Made by a program: the position numbers and the translations under genes. Below are positions 1 through 6,958 of a stretch of 64,000 bases of DNA, piece after piece. Source of the DNA: Arenibacter sp. 6A1 (GTDB lineage: Bacteria > Bacteroidota > Bacteroidia > Flavobacteriales > Flavobacteriaceae); the NCBI RefSeq assembly GCF_012272855.1, contig NZ_JAAXCQ010000002.1:1-64000 (forward strand), in the 5' to 3' direction. Each line of letters starts with the position of its first letter. Position 1 is the stretch's first letter. Below the pieces are notes generated by a model that did not search any database, was not told the origin of the DNA, and saw only the letters and a program-made list of their open reading frames with translations.

Positions 1-91
1 GATAATGAAAATTAATCAATGTACTTTTAAATAATTGTGTACTCTTGTTGCCAAAAACTCTGTACTCCAAGTTACCAATCATTGTGTATTG

Positions 92-571
92 TTACTTACC
101 GACTACACATCCAAGATAATTACTGTTAACGGTATCGATTAACTCATCTATATCTTCTTTACTGAACCCACCTGTGTAATTATCCTGATTAATATAACAA
201 GGGGAGGGGCCAATCATGATGAGCTTATTAATCAACTCAGGAGCCATTATACTCACGTGAAGACCAATCATAGAGCTAACTGAATGACCAATTAATGTGA
301 TTTCTTTAAGCTCCAACTCTTCACATAGCTCAATGATATCACTAGCATACCCTTTTAATGAACTGTATTTTACCTTGTCGAATGCATCGGCATCAGACTC
401 TCCATATCCAACAAGGTCTATTAAGATTACTTTGTAGTCGTTTTCAAATTCAGGTGTGACAAAGCGCCACATATTTTGATTGCAACCATACCCATGGACA
501 AAAAGGAGGACTCTATCTCCATCCCCTAATATCTTGACGTTATTCTTCCTTATTAATGAATTCATAATCAT
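92..571 (-). pseudogene. Truncated RsbQ-like alpha/beta hydrolase
   Basis: This is the N-terminal part of an alpha/beta-hydrolase-fold protein of the RsbQ type. The oxyanion region (VLLFVHGYG, about residues 21-29) and the nucleophile elbow GHSVSS (about residue 95) are visible. The frame ends at 159 residues, whereas family members have about 265-270. The last recognisable family-like residues (NSNYLGC) are followed by four unrelated residues and a stop, so the catalytic Asp and His are missing. The break is at about position 105, in AT-rich DNA. It has the same orientation as the cassette genes to its right and may be a relic beyond the decayed end of the array. The ATG at 565 is an alternative start. 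Loss of function is inferred from the missing catalytic residues. Confidence 0.7.
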
Positions 572-947
572 AAAATATAGTTTACATTAATTCACTTTAA
601 TAATGTGAAAAAGCATTTCATAATCTGCATAATAACAGTTATTTGTAGCAGTATAATCTATTCTGTTTATCGGCTTATTACTTTAGATAACAGCAATAAT
701 ACTGTACTGTTATCTATTTATAAAAGGCGGTACCAATATTATAATATTGGTAGGTATATAAAAAATTAAATAAAAAGAAAATACAATAATTTAATGATGC
801 TTTAGGGGAGGTATAGAGAATATGCACTTGAGTGTTTTTTGAATCCCTGCTCTTGGCACAAATCGAACCGCTATCTTTCTTCCTCTCTAGATATACTTCT
901 TGCCTTTTTGCCCCTTCTTCATTTTGGATATACAGTACATGGTTTGG
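572..947. other. Gene-free AT-rich stretch at the distal end of the array
   Basis: I find no credible gene here. A perfect 20-bp palindrome lies at 732-751. The array-type box expected at the 3' end of the NERD cassette (a plus-strand GTTGGCAGC-like box) is absent, so the last cassette seems to have lost its recombination site or decayed. Confidence 0.5.
732..751. repeat. Perfect 20-bp palindrome
   Basis: ACCAATATTA is followed at once by its exact reverse complement. It could be an operator half-site pair or a stem with no loop. No adjacent gene explains it. Confidence 0.4.
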
Positions 948-1703
948 CTATACACCTCTTAAGTTTGATTTTATGTTTAAAGTATAACTGCATTTTGGGA
1001 AATTATCACAACCAAAAAACTTTCCATATTTTCCACTTTTTTTAATCAGTTTATTTCCACATATGGGACATATTTTTTGTTTTTCTTTTTTATTTCTCTC
1101 TCGGATCTGTTTTTTTGATACTTTTCGGTCAGTTATATTATTCTTGAGTAATTTATCTGAAATCAATTCCATTTGATTATATGACAAATTTTCCTGTTCA
1201 TTTAAGTTTTTAATTGTTCTAATGAGTTTATTTTTATAAATAACTGGAAGAGTTGTTGTCACATTTTTCAGTTTTCCATCTCCTGCGAAAACAACAATAG
1301 GAAAATATTTGATGTAATCATATTCTGGTAGTATTTTTTTTATTGCAAACACGTGAACCCAATTTTGTTTAATCGGATTTCTAATTTTACTTTTAATCTT
1401 ATAAATAGATTGAGTCCAATATTCAGAGTTTTGATGTCCGTGAATCCAACCTTTATAGTTTTTTGTTTCGATAACAAAAATTCCACTTTTACAAATTACA
1501 ACGTGATCAATTTGAGTAGTTAAGTTTCCATTTTTTAATAATATATCATTTAAGACTAGATATTCCTTTTTGTTGAGATGCTTTAGTCTAGAAGCTACTT
1601 TGTATTCTCCAATTGAACCTTTAATTTTAGGTAGAATTCTTTTTTTGAAATAATATAAAATTCCATAAAGAACTAAAATTAAAATAATGATTAAGAATTC
1701 CAT
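948..1703 (-). CDS. NERD-domain protein with C-terminal C4 zinc ribbon
   Basis: A 251-residue membrane-anchored protein. An N-terminal hydrophobic helix (about residues 3-19) is followed by a NERD (nuclease-related) domain with the family's TQIDHVVI and FVIETKNYKGWI motifs at about residues 63-88. The C-terminus is a topoisomerase-type C4 zinc ribbon (C212, C215, C232, C238). NERD proteins are thought to act on nucleic acids, but the substrate is unknown. It is the outermost cassette (C13) of the array. The cassette opens with GTTGGCAGC at 1752, and the ATG is about 50 bp inside. The matching 3' box is missing, so the cassette may be incomplete although the gene looks whole. A role in defence or DNA processing is inference. 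Confidence 0.75.
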   Translation of the reverse strand: MEFLIIILILVLYGILYYFKKRILPKIKGSIGEYKVASRLKHLNKKEYLVLNDILLKNGNLTTQIDHVVICKSGIFVIETKNYKGWIHGHQNSEYWTQSIYKIKSKIRNPIKQNWVHVFAIKKILPEYDYIKYFPIVVFAGDGKLKNVTTTLPVIYKNKLIRTIKNLNEQENLSYNQMELISDKLLKNNITDRKVSKKQIRERNKKEKQKICPICGNKLIKKSGKYGKFFGCDNFPKCSYTLNIKSNLRGV

Positions 1704-1743
1704 TTTTAGTAAGAGTGTTCTTGAAGATTATCGATTCTAACTT

Positions 1744-1958
1744 GCTGCCAACGTTCTCGTACAAGGCAAGTAAGTTTCTTTCCGGTTACTGTAATATTAT
1801 TTACTGGTAATTAAACAAGCTGTTTTTTTTCAAACTGCTTGTGGCTTCAAGCTAAGAAATAGTGGGCGAACCGAGCCGCAAACAAGCTGAGCCCTCTATT
1901 TCCTGGAATGCCCCTTAAGGTTTATAAACTTATTGGCCTTATACATTGTTGTGGGGCG
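1744..1958 (-). repeat. attC-like site A (cassettes C12/C13)
   Basis: A 215-bp imperfect inverted repeat. The plus strand begins with the C13 box GCTGCCAAC, then CGTTCTCG, and ends with CATT and the C12 box GTTGTGGGGCG. The inner arms (ACAAGGCAAGTAAG and CTTATTGGCCTTAT) pair imperfectly. The C12 box partly matches the reverse complement of the C12 start at 2900: seven identical bases, differences at 8, 10 and 11, then TATTT matches. The interior is about 90% identical to site D. Confidence 0.7.
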
Positions 1959-1974
1959 TATTTTTACTCAGTCT

Positions 1975-2781
1975 CTACTTTATAACGGGTTTATTTAAAC
2001 TCAACTTATGTACTATATATCTTCTCAACAAAAAAAGTACAATAATTAACCATGCATAAAACACTCCAGTTGTCAATAGAGAAATACTTGTAAAATACAA
2101 ATCGATATTTTCATAAGTAGGTAACCCGTAATGTGTTTTAGGTGATATAATTTTAATCCCTTCATAATGAAATATGGACATACCTTGTTCATATATAAAA
2201 ATAAGAGGGATACTTAATAACAGTAGTCTATATTTTTTGTTCCAAACTGCTAGAAAAATTACAATAAATAGCGTTATGGAGATTAATATGTAAGCTAAAT
2301 ACATTTGTCTCTTATTGGAATCAAAATCAGGAATGTCGAATTTCGATGAGGGTGAATAAAATGAGTTAGCAATATCTGCGTTAAGAGGTTCAAACCGTTT
2401 TAATGCCATTTTATCACCTTCCTCTAACACTTGAAGGAGGTAAGAGAATTTTCTATTATCCTTGAATGTCACCCAAAATTTTAATAGATACTCAGTATTT
2501 TCTTTATATGTGTTTATCAATTTTGCTTCACGAAGGGAAATAGTATGATCGCTGTCCCTCCAAATTATTGAGTTCAATTTAAATTTATTCCTGTATTCGT
2601 CTGTTACGCTGTAGTGAAAGTATGTGTTAGTGAAATCTTTTTGTGGATGCGAATTAATACTTGCATCAATGGCTTTTTCTGAAAATTGTAACACTTTTTC
2701 AGGTACTAAGTCCTCCTTTTTTGAACAAGAACAGAAACAGAATATGATTGCTAAAAAAAGAATTAACTGAGATTTATTCAT
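1975..2781 (-). CDS. Lipoprotein with C-terminal transmembrane helices, unknown function
   Basis: A 268-residue protein not assigned to a family. A lipoprotein-type signal (hydrophobic stretch ending FCFCSCSKK, lipidated Cys about residue 19) is followed by a hydrophilic domain of about 130 residues and three predicted membrane helices (about 163-180, 186-203 and 232-252). It would be membrane-anchored with an extracytoplasmic domain. It is the only gene of cassette C12, and its stop lies about 16 bp from the attC-like box at 1958. Confidence 0.6.
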   Translation of the reverse strand: MNKSQLILFLAIIFCFCSCSKKEDLVPEKVLQFSEKAIDASINSHPQKDFTNTYFHYSVTDEYRNKFKLNSIIWRDSDHTISLREAKLINTYKENTEYLLKFWVTFKDNRKFSYLLQVLEEGDKMALKRFEPLNADIANSFYSPSSKFDIPDFDSNKRQMYLAYILISITLFIVIFLAVWNKKYRLLLLSIPLIFIYEQGMSIFHYEGIKIISPKTHYGLPTYENIDLYFTSISLLTTGVFYAWLIIVLFLLRRYIVHKLSLNKPVIK

Positions 2782-2891
2782 AGTATGTTAATTGATTTAT
2801 TATTTAATTCAAAAAAAAACATAAAGGACTAAGTATTAGTAATATTATGAATTATTATAAGTTCATGCTAAACTTGATTTTTATAAATATT

Positions 2892-2920
2892 CACCACAAC
2901 GGTTGAGCTTTGTTGTGGTG
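2892..2920 (-). repeat. Degenerate cassette junction B (C11/C12)
   Basis: CACCACAAC and GTTGTGGTG flank only 11 bp. The boxes pair with each other, not with the start of cassette C11 (GTTGGCAAACAT at 3581). The normal site body of about 200 bp is missing. I read this as a deletion or chimeric junction. On the plus strand the hairpin is followed by a T-run (2923-2930), so it could also terminate plus-strand transcription. Confidence 0.5.
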
Positions 2921-2928
2921 TCGTTTTT

Positions 2929-3531
2929 TTATTCAGTTTCACTTTTAATTGCAGGCGGTGGCGGTATATGTGGCACAACTTCCCAAAACGAAATATTTAA
3001 AACAATATCAGTTTTCAATGAATCATATTTCATAGCCAATGTATTTACAAAACTTTCAATTCCATCCGTTTTTCCGTCCCGCATAGATTCAATAATTACA
3101 AAAAAGTTGTCAGGCTTCTCAGTTGAATTGGATGAATAATAATATGAGAATTCCGTTCGTAACATCGCAGAAAGCGAGTCCAGGTTAATTTCCGGCAACA
3201 TACCTTCGTGATATATTTTGCCCCTATCGAAGGTCACATAATGTTTTCCTGCAGGGTCAAATATGAACGGTTCACAATATTCGGTAGGATAAATATGCCT
3301 AACATTTTTTTTTGTTTCAATTACAATTCTAGGGATACTATCATTACAAGTTACTTCATGAATTCGGTCAACAAAATCTCCATATGTAATAAAATCTCCA
3401 AGTCTAAGCGACACCTTTGAACTATCTTTTTCTTTTTTCGCATAGCCATATTCCTTTAATTCCCTTTTTTGATTTGAACAGGAAGAAATCAGTAATATTA
3501 AAATCAATAATTTGACAATATTTAGTTTCAT
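2929..3531 (-). CDS. Lipoprotein of unknown function
   Basis: A 200-residue protein with a lipoprotein signal (LLISSCSNQK, lipid Cys about residue 18) and no membrane helix after it, so probably an envelope lipoprotein. It has a proline-rich tail (HIPPPPAIKSE). I recognise no family. It is the only gene of cassette C11, whose 5' box GTTGGCAAACAT (3581) is intact and whose 3' junction is degenerate (site B). Confidence 0.6.
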   Translation of the reverse strand: MKLNIVKLLILILLISSCSNQKRELKEYGYAKKEKDSSKVSLRLGDFITYGDFVDRIHEVTCNDSIPRIVIETKKNVRHIYPTEYCEPFIFDPAGKHYVTFDRGKIYHEGMLPEINLDSLSAMLRTEFSYYYSSNSTEKPDNFFVIIESMRDGKTDGIESFVNTLAMKYDSLKTDIVLNISFWEVVPHIPPPPAIKSETE

Positions 3532-3568
3532 TTCAGGATTTTGTAAAGGATGTTTGTATATCGTACCA

Positions 3569-3598
3569 AATGTTTGCCAACAATTGTTGGCAAACGTT
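3569..3598 (-). repeat. Collapsed attC-like site C (C10/C11)
   Basis: The two outer boxes are joined with no site body: AATGTTTGCCAAC, four bases AATT, then GTTGGCAAACGTT. The C10 box matches the reverse complement of the C10 start (4084-4096) at 12 of 13 positions, with the usual position-11 difference. The body of about 190 bp seen at other junctions is missing, probably by deletion between the arms. Confidence 0.65.
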
Positions 3599-3603
3599 TT
3601 CCT

Positions 3604-4071
3604 CTAAAGCACAAATATTTTGGAAAGTAATGATTTGTATTTTTGAATATCCTTTTCATATTTTCTTTGCATTGCAATCCATAAAACTATTCCTAGCGCT
3701 AAAAGTATTCCCCCAAGAACGTACATATAAGGATTGATGTTTATTCCTGAGATTATCCCAATAAGAAAACCTAATCCTAAAATGATATGTGTAAATATTA
3801 TCAATCTAATTAACCAATGTTGATTAAAAATAATTTCCACATTGGTGGTATTTTCAGCATCATTTTTCACCAATTCACCATTAATAATAGTCCAATTTTG
3901 AAATGCCCAGTACCATGCATAAAGAATCCGTTTACGTACTTTAAAAGTTACCGCATCATTTTTTTTACGATTCATATTAAAAACAAATCCGCCAATTGAA
4001 CGAAGTTCTGATTCTAATTTCTCGCTAACCTCTTTGGGGTCGTTTTTTAATTTAAAACTCCATGACTTCAT
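3604..4071 (-). CDS. Two-helix membrane protein, unknown function
   Basis: A 155-residue protein with two adjacent membrane helices (about residues 89-107 and 112-130 from the ATG) after a soluble N-terminal domain of about 85 residues and before a charged tail. I recognise no family, although the shape recalls PH-domain-like small membrane proteins. A longer frame opens with TTG at 4095, but that TTG is part of the recombination box GTTGGCAAAC. I chose the ATG at 4071, 25 bp inside the cassette, because it gives MKSWSFKL. It is the only gene of cassette C10. Confidence 0.6.
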   Translation of the reverse strand: MKSWSFKLKNDPKEVSEKLESELRSIGGFVFNMNRKKNDAVTFKVRKRILYAWYWAFQNWTIINGELVKNDAENTTNVEIIFNQHWLIRLIIFTHIILGLGFLIGIISGININPYMYVLGGILLALGIVLWIAMQRKYEKDIQKYKSLLSKIFVL

Positions 4072-4083
4072 ATTACTGTTTTT

Positions 4084-4303
4084 AATGTTTGCCAACGTTC
4101 TCGTATAAGGCCAGTAAGTTTCTTTCCGGTTACTGTAATATTATTTCCTGGTAATAAAACAAGCTGTTTTTTTCAAACTGCTTGTGGCTTCTAGCTAAGA
4201 AATAGTGGGCGAACCGAGCCGCAAACTAGCTGAGCCCTCTATTTCCTGGAATGCCCCTTAATGGTTTATAAACTTATTGGCCTTATACATTGTTGTAACA
4301 CGT
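4084..4303 (-). repeat. attC-like site D (C9/C10)
   Basis: A 220-bp imperfect inverted repeat. On the plus strand the C10 box AATGTTTGCCAAC is followed by CGTTCTCGTATAAGGCC, and the other arm GGCCTTATACATT leads into the C9 box GTTGTAACACGT. The C9 box matches the reverse complement of the C9 start (5800-5811) at 11 of 12 positions. The spacers between outer box and inner stem are unequal (six or seven bases against three or four), giving extrahelical bases as in integron attC. The interior also holds a nested stem (CAAGCTGTTTT / AAACTGCTTG). Near-copy of site A. Confidence 0.75.
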
Positions 4304-4308
4304 AATCA

Positions 4309-5778
4309 TTACAACCTTGATAATATTTTTTCTTCCGTAATTTTATTTCCGGGATGTATATCATTACCCCTTTCTACTATATTTCCGTTTTTATCGATTA
4401 TGAAATATTGAGGAATCCCTTGAATCTCCATTGTTTTTCTAAAAAACGTACTTTGGTTTTTGTCCATTAAATAGTGCTGACCACCCCCTAAATTAAAGTC
4501 AGAAACAAACCTTTTCCATAAATCCTCTTTCGATTCAATACATATATAAACAAATGAAACATTCTTATCCTTAAATTTTTCTATAAGTTTTTTTGAGTCC
4601 GGCATTGCTTTTATACAAGGGGCACACCAAGTTGCCCAAACATTTACATATATTACCTTTCCTTTATTTTTAGAGAGAATTTTAGAGAATGTTTCCTCTA
4701 CAGGAGTGTCTTTCATTTTAAGGAGAACTTCATTTGTATATATGTCAGGTTTATTGATAAAAGCAACCGTTTCCATATAATAATTATTTAAATTCTCTTT
4801 TATAATAGGTAATCTAATAATTTCAGCAATAAGGTCGTTGTTTTTCTCAAACCCTTCTACAATGTTTCCTTCGAATTGCGCAGTATAATATTGAGATAAA
4901 AGTAATTGAGCAAATAAACTATTCGTAGTATTTTCTTTAATATGTTCAACTACTAGAGAATCAACGTTTACTTTTCCATCAATAATATCCTCCTTTATAT
5001 TATTAAATCTTTTTCGAAGATAAGGGTTCATAATATTTGAAGAATAACTATTGATTCGTTTACTTAAATTTCTCCAAGAAATCATACTAGACGTAGTCAT
5101 TGTCGATATATCATTATTGTAATTATAATAATTACTTGGAAGATTTTTTTTACTATTACCATAGTTGTCGAGGAAGTAATAATAAGTCTCATATGCGAAC
5201 AAATTAATCCATTCCTCCGTTTCAGCGTCCAATCTATTATTCCTTTTAAATTGATTGACGAGTTCTTGTTGTTTAAGCTTAACAGAATCTATCTCTGCGA
5301 TAAAGCTGCTAACATCTTTTTTATATGAAATAGGAGAAATGGCTCCATATCCTAAATTATTTTTTTCTCTTAATATTTGAAAAGCTACTAATATATTGTT
5401 TGTTTGATGCCGATCTCCTTTAAAACTTACTGTTTTCAGTAAGTCCAAAGGTTTTTTTCCAGAATTAAACTCTACATAAATACTGTCTTCTGGGTGATAA
5501 ATAAAATTAATATTAGCAAAACTCTTTTTATCTAAAATAAAAGCATCTAAAGCTAAAGAACTTCTCACTTTAATTTTAAAGTTACCTGCTGAATCAATGT
5601 CTAAAGGTTTATTGAAATTTTTGGATCCTGGTTGAGAATAAACTAAATATAGTTCTGCATTTTTACCATTAAAATCATTCACTTTCCCACTAATAGTGAT
5701 TTCATCTTTATTTTTTTGCTCATTACAAGAGATTAACAATAAAAGAAATAAAGGAAATAATGATCGTAATTTTTTCAT
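4309..5778 (-). CDS. TlpA-like thioredoxin-domain lipoprotein
   Basis: A 489-residue envelope lipoprotein (signal LLLLISCNEQ, lipid Cys about 18). The first 130 residues resemble the DUF4369 beta domain common in Bacteroidota thiol-disulfide proteins. A long helical middle leads to a C-terminal thioredoxin/AhpC-TSA fold with WATWCAPC (redox Cys 385 and 388) and the cis-proline region GIPQYF. It is expected to reduce periplasmic disulfides or handle thiol chemistry. It is the only gene of cassette C9. It is long for an integron cassette gene, but both flanking boxes match. Its stop lies six bases from the box at 4303. Confidence 0.8.
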   Translation of the reverse strand: MKKLRSLFPLFLLLLISCNEQKNKDEITISGKVNDFNGKNAELYLVYSQPGSKNFNKPLDIDSAGNFKIKVRSSLALDAFILDKKSFANINFIYHPEDSIYVEFNSGKKPLDLLKTVSFKGDRHQTNNILVAFQILREKNNLGYGAISPISYKKDVSSFIAEIDSVKLKQQELVNQFKRNNRLDAETEEWINLFAYETYYYFLDNYGNSKKNLPSNYYNYNNDISTMTTSSMISWRNLSKRINSYSSNIMNPYLRKRFNNIKEDIIDGKVNVDSLVVEHIKENTTNSLFAQLLLSQYYTAQFEGNIVEGFEKNNDLIAEIIRLPIIKENLNNYYMETVAFINKPDIYTNEVLLKMKDTPVEETFSKILSKNKGKVIYVNVWATWCAPCIKAMPDSKKLIEKFKDKNVSFVYICIESKEDLWKRFVSDFNLGGGQHYLMDKNQSTFFRKTMEIQGIPQYFIIDKNGNIVERGNDIHPGNKITEEKILSRL

Positions 5779-5799
5779 TAAGCTATAATGTTTTTCTTT

Positions 5800-5940
5800 A
5801 TGTGTTACAACGGTCTAGTGTATGATTAGTTGCGGACTTCTTCAACGGAAAATGTCCGCCTGGTTATAAAGGTAATTGATTGCAAGGATTTCCGATTAGG
5901 AAATCCAACCGCAATTAATTATATACCTTGTTGGCATCTT
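5800..5940 (-). repeat. attC-like site E (C8/C9)
   Basis: A 141-bp site. The plus strand opens with the C9 box ATGTGTTACAAC, then GGTCTAGTGTATGATTAGTTGCGG, and closes with CCGCAATTAATTATATACCTT and the C8 box GTTGGCATCT. The C8 box matches the reverse complement of the C8 start (GTTGGCATCA, then TTAT) except at positions 10-11. A terminal stem of GGATTTCC-type repeats lies in the middle (5887-5907). The end of the C8 gene overlaps the site. Confidence 0.7.
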
Positions 5941-6562
5941 TTATTAATTTTTTAAAGGTCTGGGCATAAAGTTTGTTCGAGTTTTTCAATTTCTCCGCTT
6001 TTTCTGGAGAACAAGTCCATTCTGCTGATTTTACTCTTGAAAAATCCGTCAACTCGGATTTGAAACATTCTCTAATCGTTTTGACATATTCCCACAGAAA
6101 ATCCAATTCCAATTCAATCCCTGTATATAATTCTGAGTCAAATTTTTTATATTCTGGTAGCGGCTTAATTTTTTTTATAGCTCCGTAGTCAAAATGCCAT
6201 GACATTAAGCTCGGATATACATTATTTTCCAAAATTGGTAGTTCCCCTTCGTTTCCCGAACCAATAGGATGAAGCCCATCTTTATCGTCACTTAAGAAAA
6301 CCATGATTTTTTGTCCAACAAAATAGTCCGACCATCTCACAGCGCAAGTCCAGTCCTCAAATTTATTAATGGTAATGACCTTGTCCTTTGAAGTAAGACT
6401 TCTACCGACCATTAATTCAAACACATTTTCGTCCACACAAATTATTTCTCCAGAAGCAATTTTGTCCGCTCTATGAATCAGAGAAATAAAGTCAATAGGC
6501 ACAAAATCCGCCTTTGCTACACTTGTGGAAAAGAAAATTAGTATGGCGAATAGTTTTTTCAT
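5915..6562 (-). CDS. Secreted protein of unknown function
   Basis: A 215-residue protein with a cleavable Sec signal (MKKLFAILIFFSTSVAKA) and no membrane helix afterwards, so probably periplasmic. I recognise no family; it contains two aromatic-rich stretches (KFEDWTCAVRWSDYF). The longer frame starts with TTG at 6574, which belongs to the recombination box. The ATG at 6562 restores a clean signal peptide and is only 13 bp from the junction. The last seven codons lie inside the R''-like box of site E. It is the only gene of cassette C8. Confidence 0.65.
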   Translation of the reverse strand: MKKLFAILIFFSTSVAKADFVPIDFISLIHRADKIASGEIICVDENVFELMVGRSLTSKDKVITINKFEDWTCAVRWSDYFVGQKIMVFLSDDKDGLHPIGSGNEGELPILENNVYPSLMSWHFDYGAIKKIKPLPEYKKFDSELYTGIELELDFLWEYVKTIRECFKSELTDFSRVKSAEWTCSPEKAEKLKNSNKLYAQTFKKLIKDANKVYN

Positions 6563-6566
6563 AATT

Positions 6567-6705
6567 GATGCCAACGGTTAGTATATGAAAAGTAGGCGAT
6601 TTCGAAGCACGAAACTTTCTGTTAAACACGGACTTTGATAGGAGCTACAAACCTTGATTTCACTGCTGTTTCGCCTATTTTTTATACACATTGTTGCCAG
6701 TAGTC
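6567..6705 (-). repeat. attC-like site F (C7/C8)
   Basis: A 139-bp imperfect inverted repeat. The plus strand opens with the C8 box GATGCCAAC, then GGTTAGTATATGAAAAGTAGGCG, and closes with CGCCTATTTTTTATACACATT and the C7 box GTTGCCAGTAGTC. The C7 box matches the reverse complement of the C7 start 2.6 kb away (9276-9288) at 12 of 13 positions; the only difference is at position 11. Confidence 0.75.
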
Positions 6706-6706
6706 T

Positions 6707-6958
6707 TTATTCCGTTGCTTGCTCAGTTTCTTCTCCGTCTTCTTCCTCTTCATCAAAAATTGCCGAAATCTTATTTAGCATTTCTTCTAAATTTTCTTTC
6801 TCGTCATCCAATAGATTCCCAAAATCCGTATCGTCAATTGTGTTATTTTCTAACAATTGTTTTATCATTTCAGTATAAGTGAACTCAACTGGTACTGTTC
6901 CCTGCTGAATTTTCACAGTAATATCGTTGTTGTCTTCTTTATTAAATAGCAATTTCAT
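6707..6958 (-). CDS. Small acidic partner of the PHP-ATPase
   Basis: An 83-residue, strongly acidic protein (tail FDEEEEDGEETEQ) with no recognised family. Its ATG overlaps the stop of the upstream ATPase gene by one base (TAATG), so the two are translationally coupled and ride in the same cassette (C7). Its stop is next to the cassette box. A regulator, antitoxin-like inhibitor or complex subunit of the ATPase are all possible; this is inferred only from coupling and size. Confidence 0.65.
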   Translation of the reverse strand: MKLLFNKEDNNDITVKIQQGTVPVEFTYTEMIKQLLENNTIDDTDFGNLLDDEKENLEEMLNKISAIFDEEEEDGEETEQATE

